From NCBI GenBank assembly GCA_947446815.1, contig CANFGT010000001.1, forward strand, positions 62,001-126,000: 64,000 nucleotides of DNA. Reading direction: 5' to 3'. This DNA comes from Acidimicrobiaceae bacterium. GTDB lineage: Bacteria > Actinomycetota > Acidimicrobiia > Acidimicrobiales > Ilumatobacteraceae. The notes under the pieces were generated by a model. That model was not told the DNA's origin and searched no databases. It saw nothing but the letters and a program-made list of their open reading frames with translations. Both the position numbers and the translations under genes were made by a program. Shown here piece by piece: positions 24,165 to 32,784 of the stretch (the stretch's first letter is position 1; each line of letters begins with the position of its first letter).

Positions 24165-24182
24165 GTGTACACCCGTGTACAC
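24165..24182. promoter_or_regulatory. paired palindromic operator of the toxin-antitoxin promoter
   Basis: Two identical 8-base palindromes GTGTACAC occur at 24165-24172 and 24175-24182, 10 bases apart centre to centre, so both lie on one DNA face. Phd/YefM antitoxins are known to bind palindromes with a TGTACA core. The pair is 19 bases from the antitoxin start and 45 bases from the divergent acyl-CoA dehydrogenase start, so it may influence both genes. Confidence 0.85.
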
Positions 24183-24226
24183 GCCTCGACTAGCGAAGGG
24201 CGAATTGGGTGGGACAGAATGAAGAC

Positions 24227-25342
24227 ATGAATTTTGCATTTAGTGAAGAACAAGAAGAACTCCGCAAGATGGTGCGCTCGTTCCTTGAGAACAAGTCATC
24301 AGAAGAGGCAGTTCGCGAGAACATGGAAACCGCAAATGGTTTCGACGCAGCAGTGTGGTCACAGATGGCCGGCGAAATGGCCCTCCAGGGTCTCGCTATC
24401 CCCGAAGAATTCGGTGGCCAGGGCTACAGCTTCATCGAGCTTGGTGTTGTGCTCGAAGAAATGGGTCGCGCTCTCTTGTGTGCACCTTTCTTCTCCAGCG
24501 TTGTCCTTGCAGCAAACACATTGCTTCTCTCCGGTGACGATGCAGCAAAGAAGGCATACCTTCCTGGCATCGCAAGTGGCGAAACAATCGCAACACTTGC
24601 CACCACCGAGCCATCAGGCCGTTGGGACGAAGCAGGCATCACGATCGAAGCAAAGGGTGCAGGTTCCGACTTCACAATCAGTGGCACCAAGAGCTTCGTG
24701 CTCGACGGCCACACCGCAAACCTCATCATCGTCGCAGCTCGTACAGCAAAGGGCGTCAGCCTCTTCGCAGTTGAGGGCAATGCAAGTGGCCTCACACGTA
24801 CAGCTCTTTCCACAATGGACCAGACACGTAAGCAAGCCAAGCTTGAATTCAACAACACACCAGCCAAGCTCATCGGTACCGAGGGCAACGGCGGCGCAGT
24901 TCTTTCCCAGGTCATGGATCTCGCAGCAGTTGCACTTGCAGCTGAGCAGGTCGGTGGAGCTCAGAAGGTTCTCGAAATGGCAGTGCAGTACGCAAAGGAT
25001 CGCATCCAGTTCGGTCGCCCCATCGGTTCATTCCAGGCAATCAAGCACAAGTGTGCAGACATGTTGCTTGAGGTTGAGTCCGCAAAGTCCGCTGCCTACT
25101 ACGGCATGTGGTGTGCAGCTGAAATGAATGAAGAACTTCCTTCGGTTGCTTCACTTGCAAAGGCATACTGCTCCGAGGCCTACTTCCACGCAACAGCTGA
25201 GAACATTCAGATTCACGGCGGTATTGGTTTCACCTGGGAACACCCAGCACACCTGTACTTCAAGCGTGCAAAGTCAAGCGAACTCATCTTCGGTGACCCC
25301 ACCTACCACCGCGAGCTTCTTGCTCAGCGCATCGGTATCTGA
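24227..25342 (+). CDS. acyl-CoA dehydrogenase family protein
   Basis: A 371-residue FAD-dependent dehydrogenase. It opens MNFAFSEEQEELRKMVRSFLENK, has the helical N-domain (EEFGGQGYSFIELGVVLEEMGR), the mid-barrel TLATTEPSGRWDEAGI and VLDGHTANLIIVAART, and the C-terminal QFGRPIGSFQAIKHKCADM and IQIHGGIGFTWEHPAHLYFKRAK. The catalytic glutamate position cannot be fixed, and this subfamily (often in pairs in steroid and lipid catabolism) has no obvious partner next door. ATG at 24227. Divergent from the antitoxin gene; a terminator follows at once. Confidence 0.92.
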   Translation: MNFAFSEEQEELRKMVRSFLENKSSEEAVRENMETANGFDAAVWSQMAGEMALQGLAIPEEFGGQGYSFIELGVVLEEMGRALLCAPFFSSVVLAANTLLLSGDDAAKKAYLPGIASGETIATLATTEPSGRWDEAGITIEAKGAGSDFTISGTKSFVLDGHTANLIIVAARTAKGVSLFAVEGNASGLTRTALSTMDQTRKQAKLEFNNTPAKLIGTEGNGGAVLSQVMDLAAVALAAEQVGGAQKVLEMAVQYAKDRIQFGRPIGSFQAIKHKCADMLLEVESAKSAAYYGMWCAAEMNEELPSVASLAKAYCSEAYFHATAENIQIHGGIGFTWEHPAHLYFKRAKSSELIFGDPTYHRELLAQRIGI

Positions 25343-25364
25343 TCACTGTTTGAAACAGATTCGG

Positions 25365-25397
25365 AAAAGAGCCCGGGCCTTGTGCCCGGGCTCTTTT
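25365..25397 (+). terminator. intrinsic terminator after acyl-CoA dehydrogenase
   Basis: Perfect 14-bp stem: 25365-25378 (AAAAGAGCCCGGGC) and 25384-25397 (GCCCGGGCTCTTTT) with a 5-base loop, followed by a T-rich tail. It ends the dehydrogenase transcript. Confidence 0.95.
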
Positions 25398-25422
25398 GTT
25401 TGTCCCGACATAGGCTGAGAAC

Positions 25423-25875
25423 ATGTCCACAATCACCATCGTCTTCGCACTTATTTCAGCGGTTGTCGTATTTGTGATTGCAGCCGTAGTTGTTGGCAGA
25501 GAAGCTCGTCGGCTCGATGCAGTTGCACCTCGCGTTGTATACGAAATTGATGAAGCAGTTCTTTTTGTTTCTGATGCATTGCCGTCGGAGACGCAGGCTC
25601 GCCTGACATCGGAAGAAGTGCGTTCGCTCTTGCTGGGGCATCTCAAATGGCTGGCTGATCGTGATCTCATGCCAAAAGATGTTGTTGACCGACGTCAAGA
25701 TATTGATACGCCGGTGATTGCTGACGAAACATCACTTGCTGCGTACTTGTTGAGTGTGGCTTCAAGTCGTGGTGTCGACGTGCTTGACGATGTAGACGTG
25801 GTGCACGTTCTTGATGCGCACAACGCATACCTTGCAGCAATTGGTGCAGTTGGCCCCAAGGCCGACTCGCTGTAG
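25423..25875 (+). CDS. hypothetical membrane-anchored protein
   Basis: A 150-residue protein with one N-terminal transmembrane helix (ITIVFALISAVVVFVIAAVVVG, about residues 4-25) and a cytoplasmic soluble part. The latter has an acidic helix-rich segment (PRVVYEIDEAVLFVSDALPSE) and LSVASSRGVDVLDDVDVVHVLDAHNAYLAAIGAV. I do not recognise the family; it looks like a conserved actinobacterial hypothetical protein. It starts after the terminator and ends one base from the convergent gene. Confidence 0.65.
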   Translation: MSTITIVFALISAVVVFVIAAVVVGREARRLDAVAPRVVYEIDEAVLFVSDALPSETQARLTSEEVRSLLLGHLKWLADRDLMPKDVVDRRQDIDTPVIADETSLAAYLLSVASSRGVDVLDDVDVVHVLDAHNAYLAAIGAVGPKADSL

Positions 25876-26682
25876 TTAGATCATCATGGTGAACTGAGAT
25901 AACACTCGGTTCGCATGTTCCGCATCGCCGCTTGTAGAGATGTGTTCTGCAAGTTCGTTGTACGTTGCGCGACCAGTTGCCAATTGAAGGAATGTGTCGC
26001 TGTCCATACTGATATCGCAGCGAGATGATGCTGGGGAGTCATTGCTGATGTGGCCACGTCCGTCAACAATTCTGGTGACAACAAGTCGCTGCACGTGGCC
26101 AGTGATGCGGATAACAACGCATTCACCTTCCGCAGTACCGGCACGCTTGCCAATCACCATTGGCACGGTGCGGATAAGTCGGTCAATAGTGTGTTCTGCC
26201 GATGGCCCACTTTGATGACCGTGACGTCCAAGTACTCGCCGCATGTCTTGTTCATGCGTCCAGCAATCAAGAATTCGAATGTGCATAAAGTCAGCAACCG
26301 TTCCGGGTCCAACAGGTGTCGTTACTTCGCGGGCAAAGTAGGCATCATCTGCAGCGCGCATTTCGGAGAGTCGAGCGGCGGAAATCTTGTTCCATTCGGC
26401 AAGTACTTCTGCACCTTTAAATGAGCGCCAGTAATCCACGTCGTCCTCGTTGGAATCTCCGAGTTCATTCTTCACGTGAGACTTGTCGGGTGCCGTGTGG
26501 ACGGGACGTGGGAGTCCGTGGAAATCGGCCTCAAAGGCAATGAGGTGAGAGAGATTGTCCTGCACTGACCAGTTCGGCAATTGCGTGGGAGTCTTCCACT
26601 GATCCTCAGTGAGGGTGGAGCAGAACTCGCTGATGCTGCTCCAGGTCGCCTCGAGTTTGTCGATGGTCTCGGTGGGAATCAT
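25876..26682 (-). CDS. maleylpyruvate isomerase / DinB-like N-terminal domain protein
   Basis: A 268-residue protein. The N-terminal DinB-type four-helix domain is seen in LEATWSSISEFCSTLTEDQWKTPTQLPNWSVQDNLSHLIAFE and RILDCWTHEQDMRRVLGR, with the metal-binding histidines in SHLIAFE and WTHEQDM. The C-terminal 90 residues have an SCP2-like character. Actinobacterial members of this family are mycothiol-dependent enzymes or DinB-like metal proteins; this gives only a family assignment. It is divergent from the TetR regulator with 14 bases between the starts, which suggests common control. Confidence 0.82.
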   Translation of the reverse strand: MIPTETIDKLEATWSSISEFCSTLTEDQWKTPTQLPNWSVQDNLSHLIAFEADFHGLPRPVHTAPDKSHVKNELGDSNEDDVDYWRSFKGAEVLAEWNKISAARLSEMRAADDAYFAREVTTPVGPGTVADFMHIRILDCWTHEQDMRRVLGRHGHQSGPSAEHTIDRLIRTVPMVIGKRAGTAEGECVVIRITGHVQRLVVTRIVDGRGHISNDSPASSRCDISMDSDTFLQLATGRATYNELAEHISTSGDAEHANRVLSQFTMMI

Positions 26683-26696
26683 GAAGGCAATCTAAT

Positions 26697-27305
26697 ATGA
26701 CACGTGTGAGTGTTGGTGCCGATATGCGGTCAAAGATGATTGATGCAGCCATCGAACTGCTGGAGGTCGGCGGTGAGTCGTCGGTGCGAGTTGCCAAGGT
26801 TGCAGAAATAGTTGGTGTGACTGAACCGCTTGTGTATCACCACTTCAAGAACCGTTCGGCACTAGTGACGGCTGCGTACGCAGAGTGGTACAGGCGAAGC
26901 CAAGACTTGGAAGTACCTATTGACCGTCTCATGATGATGGTGTCGAACCAAGAGGAATACGAGCGTGCACTTCGGACTTCGTTGTCGTGGAGCTACCGGC
27001 CTGAGCGCATTCAAGCGCGAAGTGTTCGTCTCGCTGTGATTGGTGCAGTACAAACGAATCCTGAACTGGCTGTCGCAATCAATGAGATCAACCGCTCTTT
27101 CCTACAATCGCTTGCAAAGTCCACGGAATATGCACAAAGTCAGGGCTGGGTGCGTGCAGACCTTGACCCACTTGCTTCGGCGTATTGGCTACATGGGCAA
27201 ATTAATGGTCGCGTCGTGGCTGAAATGGACGAGGGCTGCATTGACCTAGCCACATGGGATGACATCTCATTTGATGCCATTTTCTCGCTCATCCGTCCAC
27301 GCTGA
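26697..27305 (+). CDS. TetR/AcrR family transcriptional regulator
   Basis: A 202-residue regulator. The helix-turn-helix is at about residues 10-60 (MRSKMIDAAIELLEVGGESSVRVAKVAEIVGVTEPLVYHHFKNRSALVTAAYAEW), with the VYHHFKNR recognition helix. The C-terminal ligand-binding domain is divergent. ATG at 26724 is an alternative start, leaving a larger promoter gap. The divergent DinB-like gene, 14 bases away, is the natural target. Ligand unknown. Confidence 0.92.
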   Translation: MTRVSVGADMRSKMIDAAIELLEVGGESSVRVAKVAEIVGVTEPLVYHHFKNRSALVTAAYAEWYRRSQDLEVPIDRLMMMVSNQEEYERALRTSLSWSYRPERIQARSVRLAVIGAVQTNPELAVAINEINRSFLQSLAKSTEYAQSQGWVRADLDPLASAYWLHGQINGRVVAEMDEGCIDLATWDDISFDAIFSLIRPR

Positions 27306-27352
27306 TACTCGCGTTCGTGCATCGCAGGTGTGCGGCGACTACCGTGAGAGTC

Positions 27353-27577
27353 ATGGAACGCCCCGTACGGTTTGAGCACACCCGATTTCTTGGTGACAAG
27401 CGCACCCAGCTTGTGTACGACCTTGACGAATGGACCGAAACAGCCATCATCGACGAGATTGTGAATGAGGGCGTCGGTCTTTGTTTCGGACCAGACACTT
27501 TGGCCGAGGCACGCAATCGTGGTTACTCGTTAGCAACAGTCGGCGCAACGCGTCGTCTTCGCAAGCCTCGCGCGTAA
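27353..27577 (+). CDS. hypothetical protein, 74 residues
   Basis: A small protein without a recognised family: MERPVRFEHTRFLGDKRTQLVYDLDEWT at the start, then a strongly hydrophobic stretch absent and a basic C-terminus (RRLRKPRA). Start ATG at 27353, with GTG at 27344 possible. It lies 47 bases after the TetR gene and 3 bases before the alpha/beta hydrolase, so it is likely in the same transcript as the hydrolase. Confidence 0.6.
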   Translation: MERPVRFEHTRFLGDKRTQLVYDLDEWTETAIIDEIVNEGVGLCFGPDTLAEARNRGYSLATVGATRRLRKPRA

Positions 27578-27580
27578 ACC

Positions 27581-28351
27581 ATGACCGGAGCAATGAACGG
27601 CACATTCCGTTCAGGACCTCTCACGCTTCATCGGTACCTTGCGGTTCCGAGTGGACACAACGCATCGGGTTTACCAGGAGTCATCTTGTGCCATGGATTT
27701 CCCATCGGCCCACTTGATGCACGTCAATCGGGCGTCACTTTTCCTCAACTCATGGATCGCATGGCGAATGAATTGGGCTGGGCGGCACTCACATTTACCT
27801 TCCGCGGTTGTGGTTCCAGTGAAGGTGACTTCTCGATGCAGGGTTGGGTGGATGACCTTCGTGCCGCCATCGATCATTTGGAAGCTGAGACAAACCCCAA
27901 CGGTATTTGGTTGGTAGGTACGAACACAGGTGGTGCATTGGCGCTCAGTGTTGCTGCCGACGATCCACGTGTTCGTGGATGTGCACTTTTGGGTGCACGT
28001 GCTGACTTCGACGATTGGGCAGGCCAACCTCGTCGCTTCCTGGAGCATGCGCGTGAGATCGGCGCAATTCGTAGTCCAGGATTTCCTCGTGCCTTTGATG
28101 AATGGAGCCGTGAATTGCGTCGCTTCCGTCCGGTCGATGCAGCACGTCGTTTTGCGCCGCGCCCGTTGCTGGTGATGCATGGCGAAGAAGATGAGAGTGT
28201 TCCTGTTGCAGACTCACGTGTGCTTGCAGAAGCCCACGGCAGTGCTGAACTGCGCGTCATTGCTGGCGCGGGTCACCGTTTGCGTCACGACCCTCGCGCT
28301 ATTGCAGTGCTGCTCGGTTGGCTTGATCGCCAACGCGCACTCATCATGTAA
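27581..28351 (+). CDS. alpha/beta-fold hydrolase homolog with an Asn in place of the nucleophile
   Basis: A 256-residue alpha/beta-fold protein. It has the oxyanion-side HGFPIGPLDAR at about residues 38-48, the FRGCGSSEGDFSMQGWVDDL segment at about 74-93, and the acid and base of the triad in MHGEEDESVPV (D204) and GAGHRLRHDP (H232). The nucleophile elbow, normally G-x-S-x-G, is GTNTGG at 113-118, with asparagine at 115. DNA at the codon reads AAC. So catalysis by the classic triad seems impossible; it could be a pseudo-hydrolase or use another mechanism. Confidence 0.85.
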   Translation: MTGAMNGTFRSGPLTLHRYLAVPSGHNASGLPGVILCHGFPIGPLDARQSGVTFPQLMDRMANELGWAALTFTFRGCGSSEGDFSMQGWVDDLRAAIDHLEAETNPNGIWLVGTNTGGALALSVAADDPRVRGCALLGARADFDDWAGQPRRFLEHAREIGAIRSPGFPRAFDEWSRELRRFRPVDAARRFAPRPLLVMHGEEDESVPVADSRVLAEAHGSAELRVIAGAGHRLRHDPRAIAVLLGWLDRQRALIM

Positions 28352-29335
28352 CTAGCTGTCGTGCCCTGCAGGGTGCGAGGTATGCCATGCGTATGCCGTG
28401 GCGATGATGTCGTCGAGTGAACGAGTGGGCGACCATCCCAAAGTCTTGTTGATGAGGCTGGGGTCTGCGTAACACTCTGCTGGATCGCCGGCTCGACGAC
28501 CGACAACTTCATATGGAACTTTCTTGCCAGAGATTTGTTCCGTTGTTGAGATGATGTCCATCACGCTTGTACCAAAGCCGGTACCAACATTGCATGTGAT
28601 GCTTGCGCCGTTGTTCTTGAGATGATCAAGTGCGGCAATGTGCGCAGTTGCAAGATCTTCTACATGGATGTAGTCGCGCACACCCGTACCGTCGGGCGTG
28701 GGGAAATCATTTCCAAAAACTTTCAGAGCAGGCGCATGGCCCAGAAGCGCTTTCATTACATGAGGGATGAGGTTCTGGGAGTAGCGCCAGTCTTCGCCAA
28801 GGGTGGAATCAGATGTCGCTCCGGCCGCGTTGAAGTAGCGCAGGCACACGTGGCGCATGTTGGTAGTGCGCGAGTACCAACCAAGAGTCTTTTCAATCAT
28901 CAGTTTTGTCTCGGCGTACACACTCTCGCAACGTGTCTCTGCGTCTTCGCGAACAGGAACTGTGTCGGGCGTGCCGTACACGCCTGCAGTAGAGGAGAAC
29001 ACAATGCGTTCGACTCCTGCGCGGTTGAGTGCATCGAACAACTTTTGGGAACCTGTGACGTTGTTCTGGAAATACTTAGAAGGGTTCTCCATGCTTTCGC
29101 CCACTGCTTTATACGCAGCGAAGTGAACGACTTCATCAACATCATGTTCGCGACAGATGCGCTCGACAAGTTCAGTATCGGCAATATCGCCTTGTACGAA
29201 TGGTGCGTCACCGACTGCCTTGCGATGGCCATTTTCTAATGTGTCGAGAACAACGACACCACGCCCAGTGGAACGAATTAGGCGAGTCGTGATGGAACCG
29301 ATGTAGCCAGCACCACCCGTAATAAGTGTGGTCAT
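28352..29335 (-). CDS. galE: UDP-glucose 4-epimerase
   Basis: A 327-residue extended short-chain dehydrogenase. It starts MTTLITGGAGYIGSITTRLI with the NAD-binding G-x-x-G-x-x-G, then GDIADTELVERICREHDVDEVVHFAAYKAVGES, FSSTAGVYG and the catalytic YAETK at about residues 142-146. It also has LRYFNAAGA and DYIHVEDLATAH. These are the hallmarks of GalE, which interconverts UDP-glucose and UDP-galactose. ATG at 29335; the open frame extends upstream but is not the gene. Overlaps the HhH-GPD gene by 4 bases. Confidence 0.95.
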   Translation of the reverse strand: MTTLITGGAGYIGSITTRLIRSTGRGVVVLDTLENGHRKAVGDAPFVQGDIADTELVERICREHDVDEVVHFAAYKAVGESMENPSKYFQNNVTGSQKLFDALNRAGVERIVFSSTAGVYGTPDTVPVREDAETRCESVYAETKLMIEKTLGWYSRTTNMRHVCLRYFNAAGATSDSTLGEDWRYSQNLIPHVMKALLGHAPALKVFGNDFPTPDGTGVRDYIHVEDLATAHIAALDHLKNNGASITCNVGTGFGTSVMDIISTTEQISGKKVPYEVVGRRAGDPAECYADPSLINKTLGWSPTRSLDDIIATAYAWHTSHPAGHDS

Positions 29336-29994
29336 TTCGCAGGCTTCTTCACTGCGGGTTTCTGGGCTGGTGGCTTGATGATGCCCGCTTTTCTTGGCGT
29401 CGCTGCCTTGGCAGGAAGTGGCCGAGATTGCTTGTCGCGGTTGGCAGCTTTCTCCATCTTTTTCCATTCGCGCACTTTGATGAGCGTTTCTGGATTGGTG
29501 ATATCGGCAACGGTGCGTGGGTTCTTGTCGCTGAATACGCCTGCAGCTTTTTCCCAACCCTTTGGCTGCACTCCGAAACGCTTACCCAATAGCGCCATGA
29601 AAATTTGTGCCTTCTCTTCGCCATAGCCAGGCAATGCGCGAAGTCGTTCGAACACCACCGTTGCATCGCCGGTGTCGTTCCATATGTTTTCGCCCTTGTT
29701 CTTGTATTGGCTGGCGATGATGCCGCACATAGCGTGAACACGTTGTGCCATGGCCTTAGGGAAACGATGAATCGCTGGCTTGTCGAGGCACAGTGCCAAG
29801 AAGTCGTCGGGGCTCATCGCAGCGATTTTTTTAGGGTCGAGGTGGCCAAGGCGATTCTTCAACGTATAGGCACCATTGAATGCCCATTCCATAGGAACTT
29901 GTTGGTCGAGCAACATGCCGATCAGCAATGCAGTTCCGTTGGTGTTGAGAAGCGCATCTGATTCGGGAATGCCGGTGATGTAGAGGGTGCCCAT
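29332..29994 (-). CDS. HhH-GPD family base-excision DNA repair protein
   Basis: A 220-residue protein. The start TLYITGIPESDALLNTNGTALLIGMLLDQQVPMEWAF and the helix-hairpin-helix RLRALPGYGEEKAQIFMALLGKRFG at about residues 120-144 identify an actinobacterial HhH-GPD DNA glycosylase-like family. Catalytic Asp/Lys residues of EndoIII are not obvious, and no Fe-S cysteine loop is present. The C-terminal 50 residues are rich in Lys, Ala and Pro, like a histone H1-type tail that could add nonspecific DNA binding. Overlaps galE by 4 bases. Confidence 0.85.
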   Translation of the reverse strand: MGTLYITGIPESDALLNTNGTALLIGMLLDQQVPMEWAFNGAYTLKNRLGHLDPKKIAAMSPDDFLALCLDKPAIHRFPKAMAQRVHAMCGIIASQYKNKGENIWNDTGDATVVFERLRALPGYGEEKAQIFMALLGKRFGVQPKGWEKAAGVFSDKNPRTVADITNPETLIKVREWKKMEKAANRDKQSRPLPAKAATPRKAGIIKPPAQKPAVKKPAK

Positions 29995-30005
29995 GTGTGT
30001 CCTAG

Positions 30006-32717
30006 TTAATCGCGCGAGAGTCCGTATGTCGCATCTGCGTTGATGCCGAGCTCTGTTATTGCCATGGCAATTGTGTCATTTGTGATGCCGTGGGAACCGT
30101 TTAATGCAGTGAGTACTGCGACAACGATGTGCTCGGCATCAGTTTCAAAGAAGCGACGCAATGCCTCGCGCGTATCGCTGCGGCCCATACCGTCAGTTCC
30201 GAGGGCCGTAAATGATCGGTGAGTGATGTACGGAGAAATCTGTTCTGCAACGATGCGCATAAAGTCTGTGACCGCAACAATGGGAGTGGTTGCATCGCCC
30301 AATGTGTTCTGAAGAATTGATGTCTTGGTTGGTTCTGTTGGGTGTAGTCGATTCCATCGTTCAACTTCCATCGCATCCTCGCGCAATGACTTGTACGAAG
30401 TGGCCGACCACAGATCAACATTGATGTTGTAGGTGGTTCGGAGAATTTCGGCCGCGCGTGTTACCGCAACGTTGGCCGTGCCAGAGAAAAAGAGCGAAGC
30501 ATCAACAGTGCCCGTTTCGCTTGGCGCGAATTGATACAAACCGTTGATGATGTCTTGTGTTTGCACGTGGGCAGGGCGTGCGGGCATGTGCAAGTTCTCG
30601 TTGTAGAGAGTGATGTAATAAAAGATGTCTGCTGGTGATGCGCCATACATCTTGTCGATGCCGTGCTCGATGATTGTGGCAAGTTCGTACGCAAAGGCAG
30701 GGTCATATGCCTGACAAGCCGGAATCGTGCTTGCCAATAGCAAACTGTGGCCATCTTGATGTTGCAAGCCTTCACCCATGAGAGTGGTGCGTCCGGCTGT
30801 TGCTCCCATGAGGAAACCACGAGTACGTGCATCGGTTGCCTGCCAGATGAGATCGCCGACGCGCTGGAATCCAAACATGGAATAGAACGTGAAGAATGGA
30901 ACCATCGGCACACCGCGAGTGGAGTAACTGGTGCCCGCAGCAATGAAACTGGACATCGCGCCTGCCTCAGTGATGCCTTCTTCCAGAATCTGACCTTGTG
31001 CTGATTCGGCATAGGTCAACAACAAGTCATGATCAACGGGCTCATACTTTTGGCCCTGTGACGCGTAAATCTTTTGTTCCCTGAACAACGAGTCCATGCC
31101 AAACGTACGAGCTTCGTCGGGAACGATGGGCACAACGCGCGCGCCAAATTTTTCATCGCGTGCAAGGTTGCGCAAGATGCGAGTGAAAGCCATTGTGGTG
31201 CTGACTGCCTGCTCGCCCGAGCCCGCAAGAAACTCAGTGAATACGGATGCTTCCGGCAGAGTGAGCGGAGATCGTGTCCATTGTTTGCGTTCCGGAATAA
31301 ACCCGTTTAAAGCGCGACGACGTTCTTGCATGTATTGGAACTCCACCGTGTCAATAGCGGGGCGGTAATACGGAGGCTCATCTGCATCTAATGCACTGTC
31401 GGGAATTTCTTCTTGCAGTTTCAAACGATCTCGCAAGGCTCGCAATTGTTCTGTGCTGAGCTTTTTGATTTGGTGCGTGGCGTTTCGTGATTCCACTTGT
31501 GGGCCAAGCGTCCAGCCCTTAATTGTTTTGCAGAGAATTGCTGTTGGCTTGCCTGAGCCGAGGTTGTCTGTTGCGGCCTTATACGCGGCAAAGATCTTGC
31601 GGTAATCGTGCCCGCCGCGTGGCAAGTTGACGAGATCTTCGTCGCTGAGATGTGCAACTAATTGCAAGAGTCGGGGATCGGAGCCGAAGAAGTTTTTACG
31701 AATGTAGGCGCCGTCTTCGATGGCGAGTCGTTGGAACTCTCCGTCAACAGTGGAGTTCAATTTGTTGAGCAACACGCCATCAACGTCAGCTGCCAGAAGT
31801 TCATCCCACTTGGAACCAAGGATGACTTTGATGACATTCCAGCCGGCTCCGCGAAACGTTGCTTCAAGCTCTTGAATGATTTTGCCGTTGCCGCGAACGG
31901 GGCCATCAAGACGTTGCAGGTTGCAGTTCACAACAAACACAAGATTGTCGAGCTGTTCGCGCGCAGCCAGCGAGATGGATCCAAGCGTTTCTGGTTCATC
32001 GGTTTCGCCATCACCTAAGAAGGCCCAGACACGGCTCGTTGATGTGTCGTCGATACCGCGATTATGGAGATAACGGTTGAATCGTGCGTGATACAAAGCA
32101 GTGAGTGGTCCGAGCCCCATGGACACCGTTGGGTGTTCCCAGAATTCGGGCATGAGGCGTGGATGCGGATAACTGGAAAGACCTTTTCCATCACGACCGA
32201 TCTCGCGACGGAAGTGATCCATGTCGTCTTCGCTGAAACGACCTTCTAAGAACGCACGCGCGTACACGCCGGGTGCAGCGTGGCCCTGGAAATACACGTG
32301 GTCGCCAGGGGTGCCATCAGACTTGCCGCGAAAGAAATGGTTGAATCCCACTTCGTACAAACTGGCGGAACTTGCGAACGTGGAGAGATGGCCACCGATG
32401 CCTTCGGTGTGATGATTTGCGCGCGTAACCATGACGGCTGCGTTCCAGCGGATGTATGCACGAATGCGACGCTCAATGTGTTCATCGCCGGGGAACCACG
32501 GCTCGTCGTCAACCGGAATGGTGTTGACATATGGCGTAGACACTGTGGCGGGGAAGCTGACATTTGATTGCTGTGCGCGTTCAAGCAGCCGAGCCAACAA
32601 ATAGCGAGCGCGATTTGGACCGTGGCCAACGACAACGGAGTCAAGCGAGTCGAGCCACTCTTGTGTCTCGCCGGGATCAGTGTCTGGCAACTGATGGACG
32701 GAGTCGTCGTAGATCAC
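30006..32717 (-). CDS. aceE: pyruvate dehydrogenase E1 component, homodimeric (AceE)
   Basis: A 903-residue thiamine-diphosphate enzyme of the single-chain E1 type found in proteobacteria and actinobacteria; it decarboxylates pyruvate and acetylates the lipoyl group of E2. Seen are GHIERRIRAY-type N-terminal region with WNAAVMVTRAN, the ThDP motif FLGDGETDEPETLGSISLAAREQLDNLVFVVNCN at about residues 229-262, and LFREQKIYASQGQKYEPVD. The length equals E. coli AceE (about 890). It is transcribed divergently from rnhA and stands about 9 kb from lpd and the E2 gene. Confidence 0.97.
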   Translation of the reverse strand: MIYDDSVHQLPDTDPGETQEWLDSLDSVVVGHGPNRARYLLARLLERAQQSNVSFPATVSTPYVNTIPVDDEPWFPGDEHIERRIRAYIRWNAAVMVTRANHHTEGIGGHLSTFASSASLYEVGFNHFFRGKSDGTPGDHVYFQGHAAPGVYARAFLEGRFSEDDMDHFRREIGRDGKGLSSYPHPRLMPEFWEHPTVSMGLGPLTALYHARFNRYLHNRGIDDTSTSRVWAFLGDGETDEPETLGSISLAAREQLDNLVFVVNCNLQRLDGPVRGNGKIIQELEATFRGAGWNVIKVILGSKWDELLAADVDGVLLNKLNSTVDGEFQRLAIEDGAYIRKNFFGSDPRLLQLVAHLSDEDLVNLPRGGHDYRKIFAAYKAATDNLGSGKPTAILCKTIKGWTLGPQVESRNATHQIKKLSTEQLRALRDRLKLQEEIPDSALDADEPPYYRPAIDTVEFQYMQERRRALNGFIPERKQWTRSPLTLPEASVFTEFLAGSGEQAVSTTMAFTRILRNLARDEKFGARVVPIVPDEARTFGMDSLFREQKIYASQGQKYEPVDHDLLLTYAESAQGQILEEGITEAGAMSSFIAAGTSYSTRGVPMVPFFTFYSMFGFQRVGDLIWQATDARTRGFLMGATAGRTTLMGEGLQHQDGHSLLLASTIPACQAYDPAFAYELATIIEHGIDKMYGASPADIFYYITLYNENLHMPARPAHVQTQDIINGLYQFAPSETGTVDASLFFSGTANVAVTRAAEILRTTYNINVDLWSATSYKSLREDAMEVERWNRLHPTEPTKTSILQNTLGDATTPIVAVTDFMRIVAEQISPYITHRSFTALGTDGMGRSDTREALRRFFETDAEHIVVAVLTALNGSHGITNDTIAMAITELGINADATYGLSRD

Positions 32718-32784
32718 GTGCTCATTCTCCCACTATTGAGCGGGGATGCACATTGCGCCGTCTCCGATAAGGGACAATCGAGGA

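Noticed and set aside
28352-29557. Full-length 401-codon version of galE
   Set aside because: The first 74 codons overlap the HhH-GPD gene and lack any family resemblance; GalE begins at ATG 29335.
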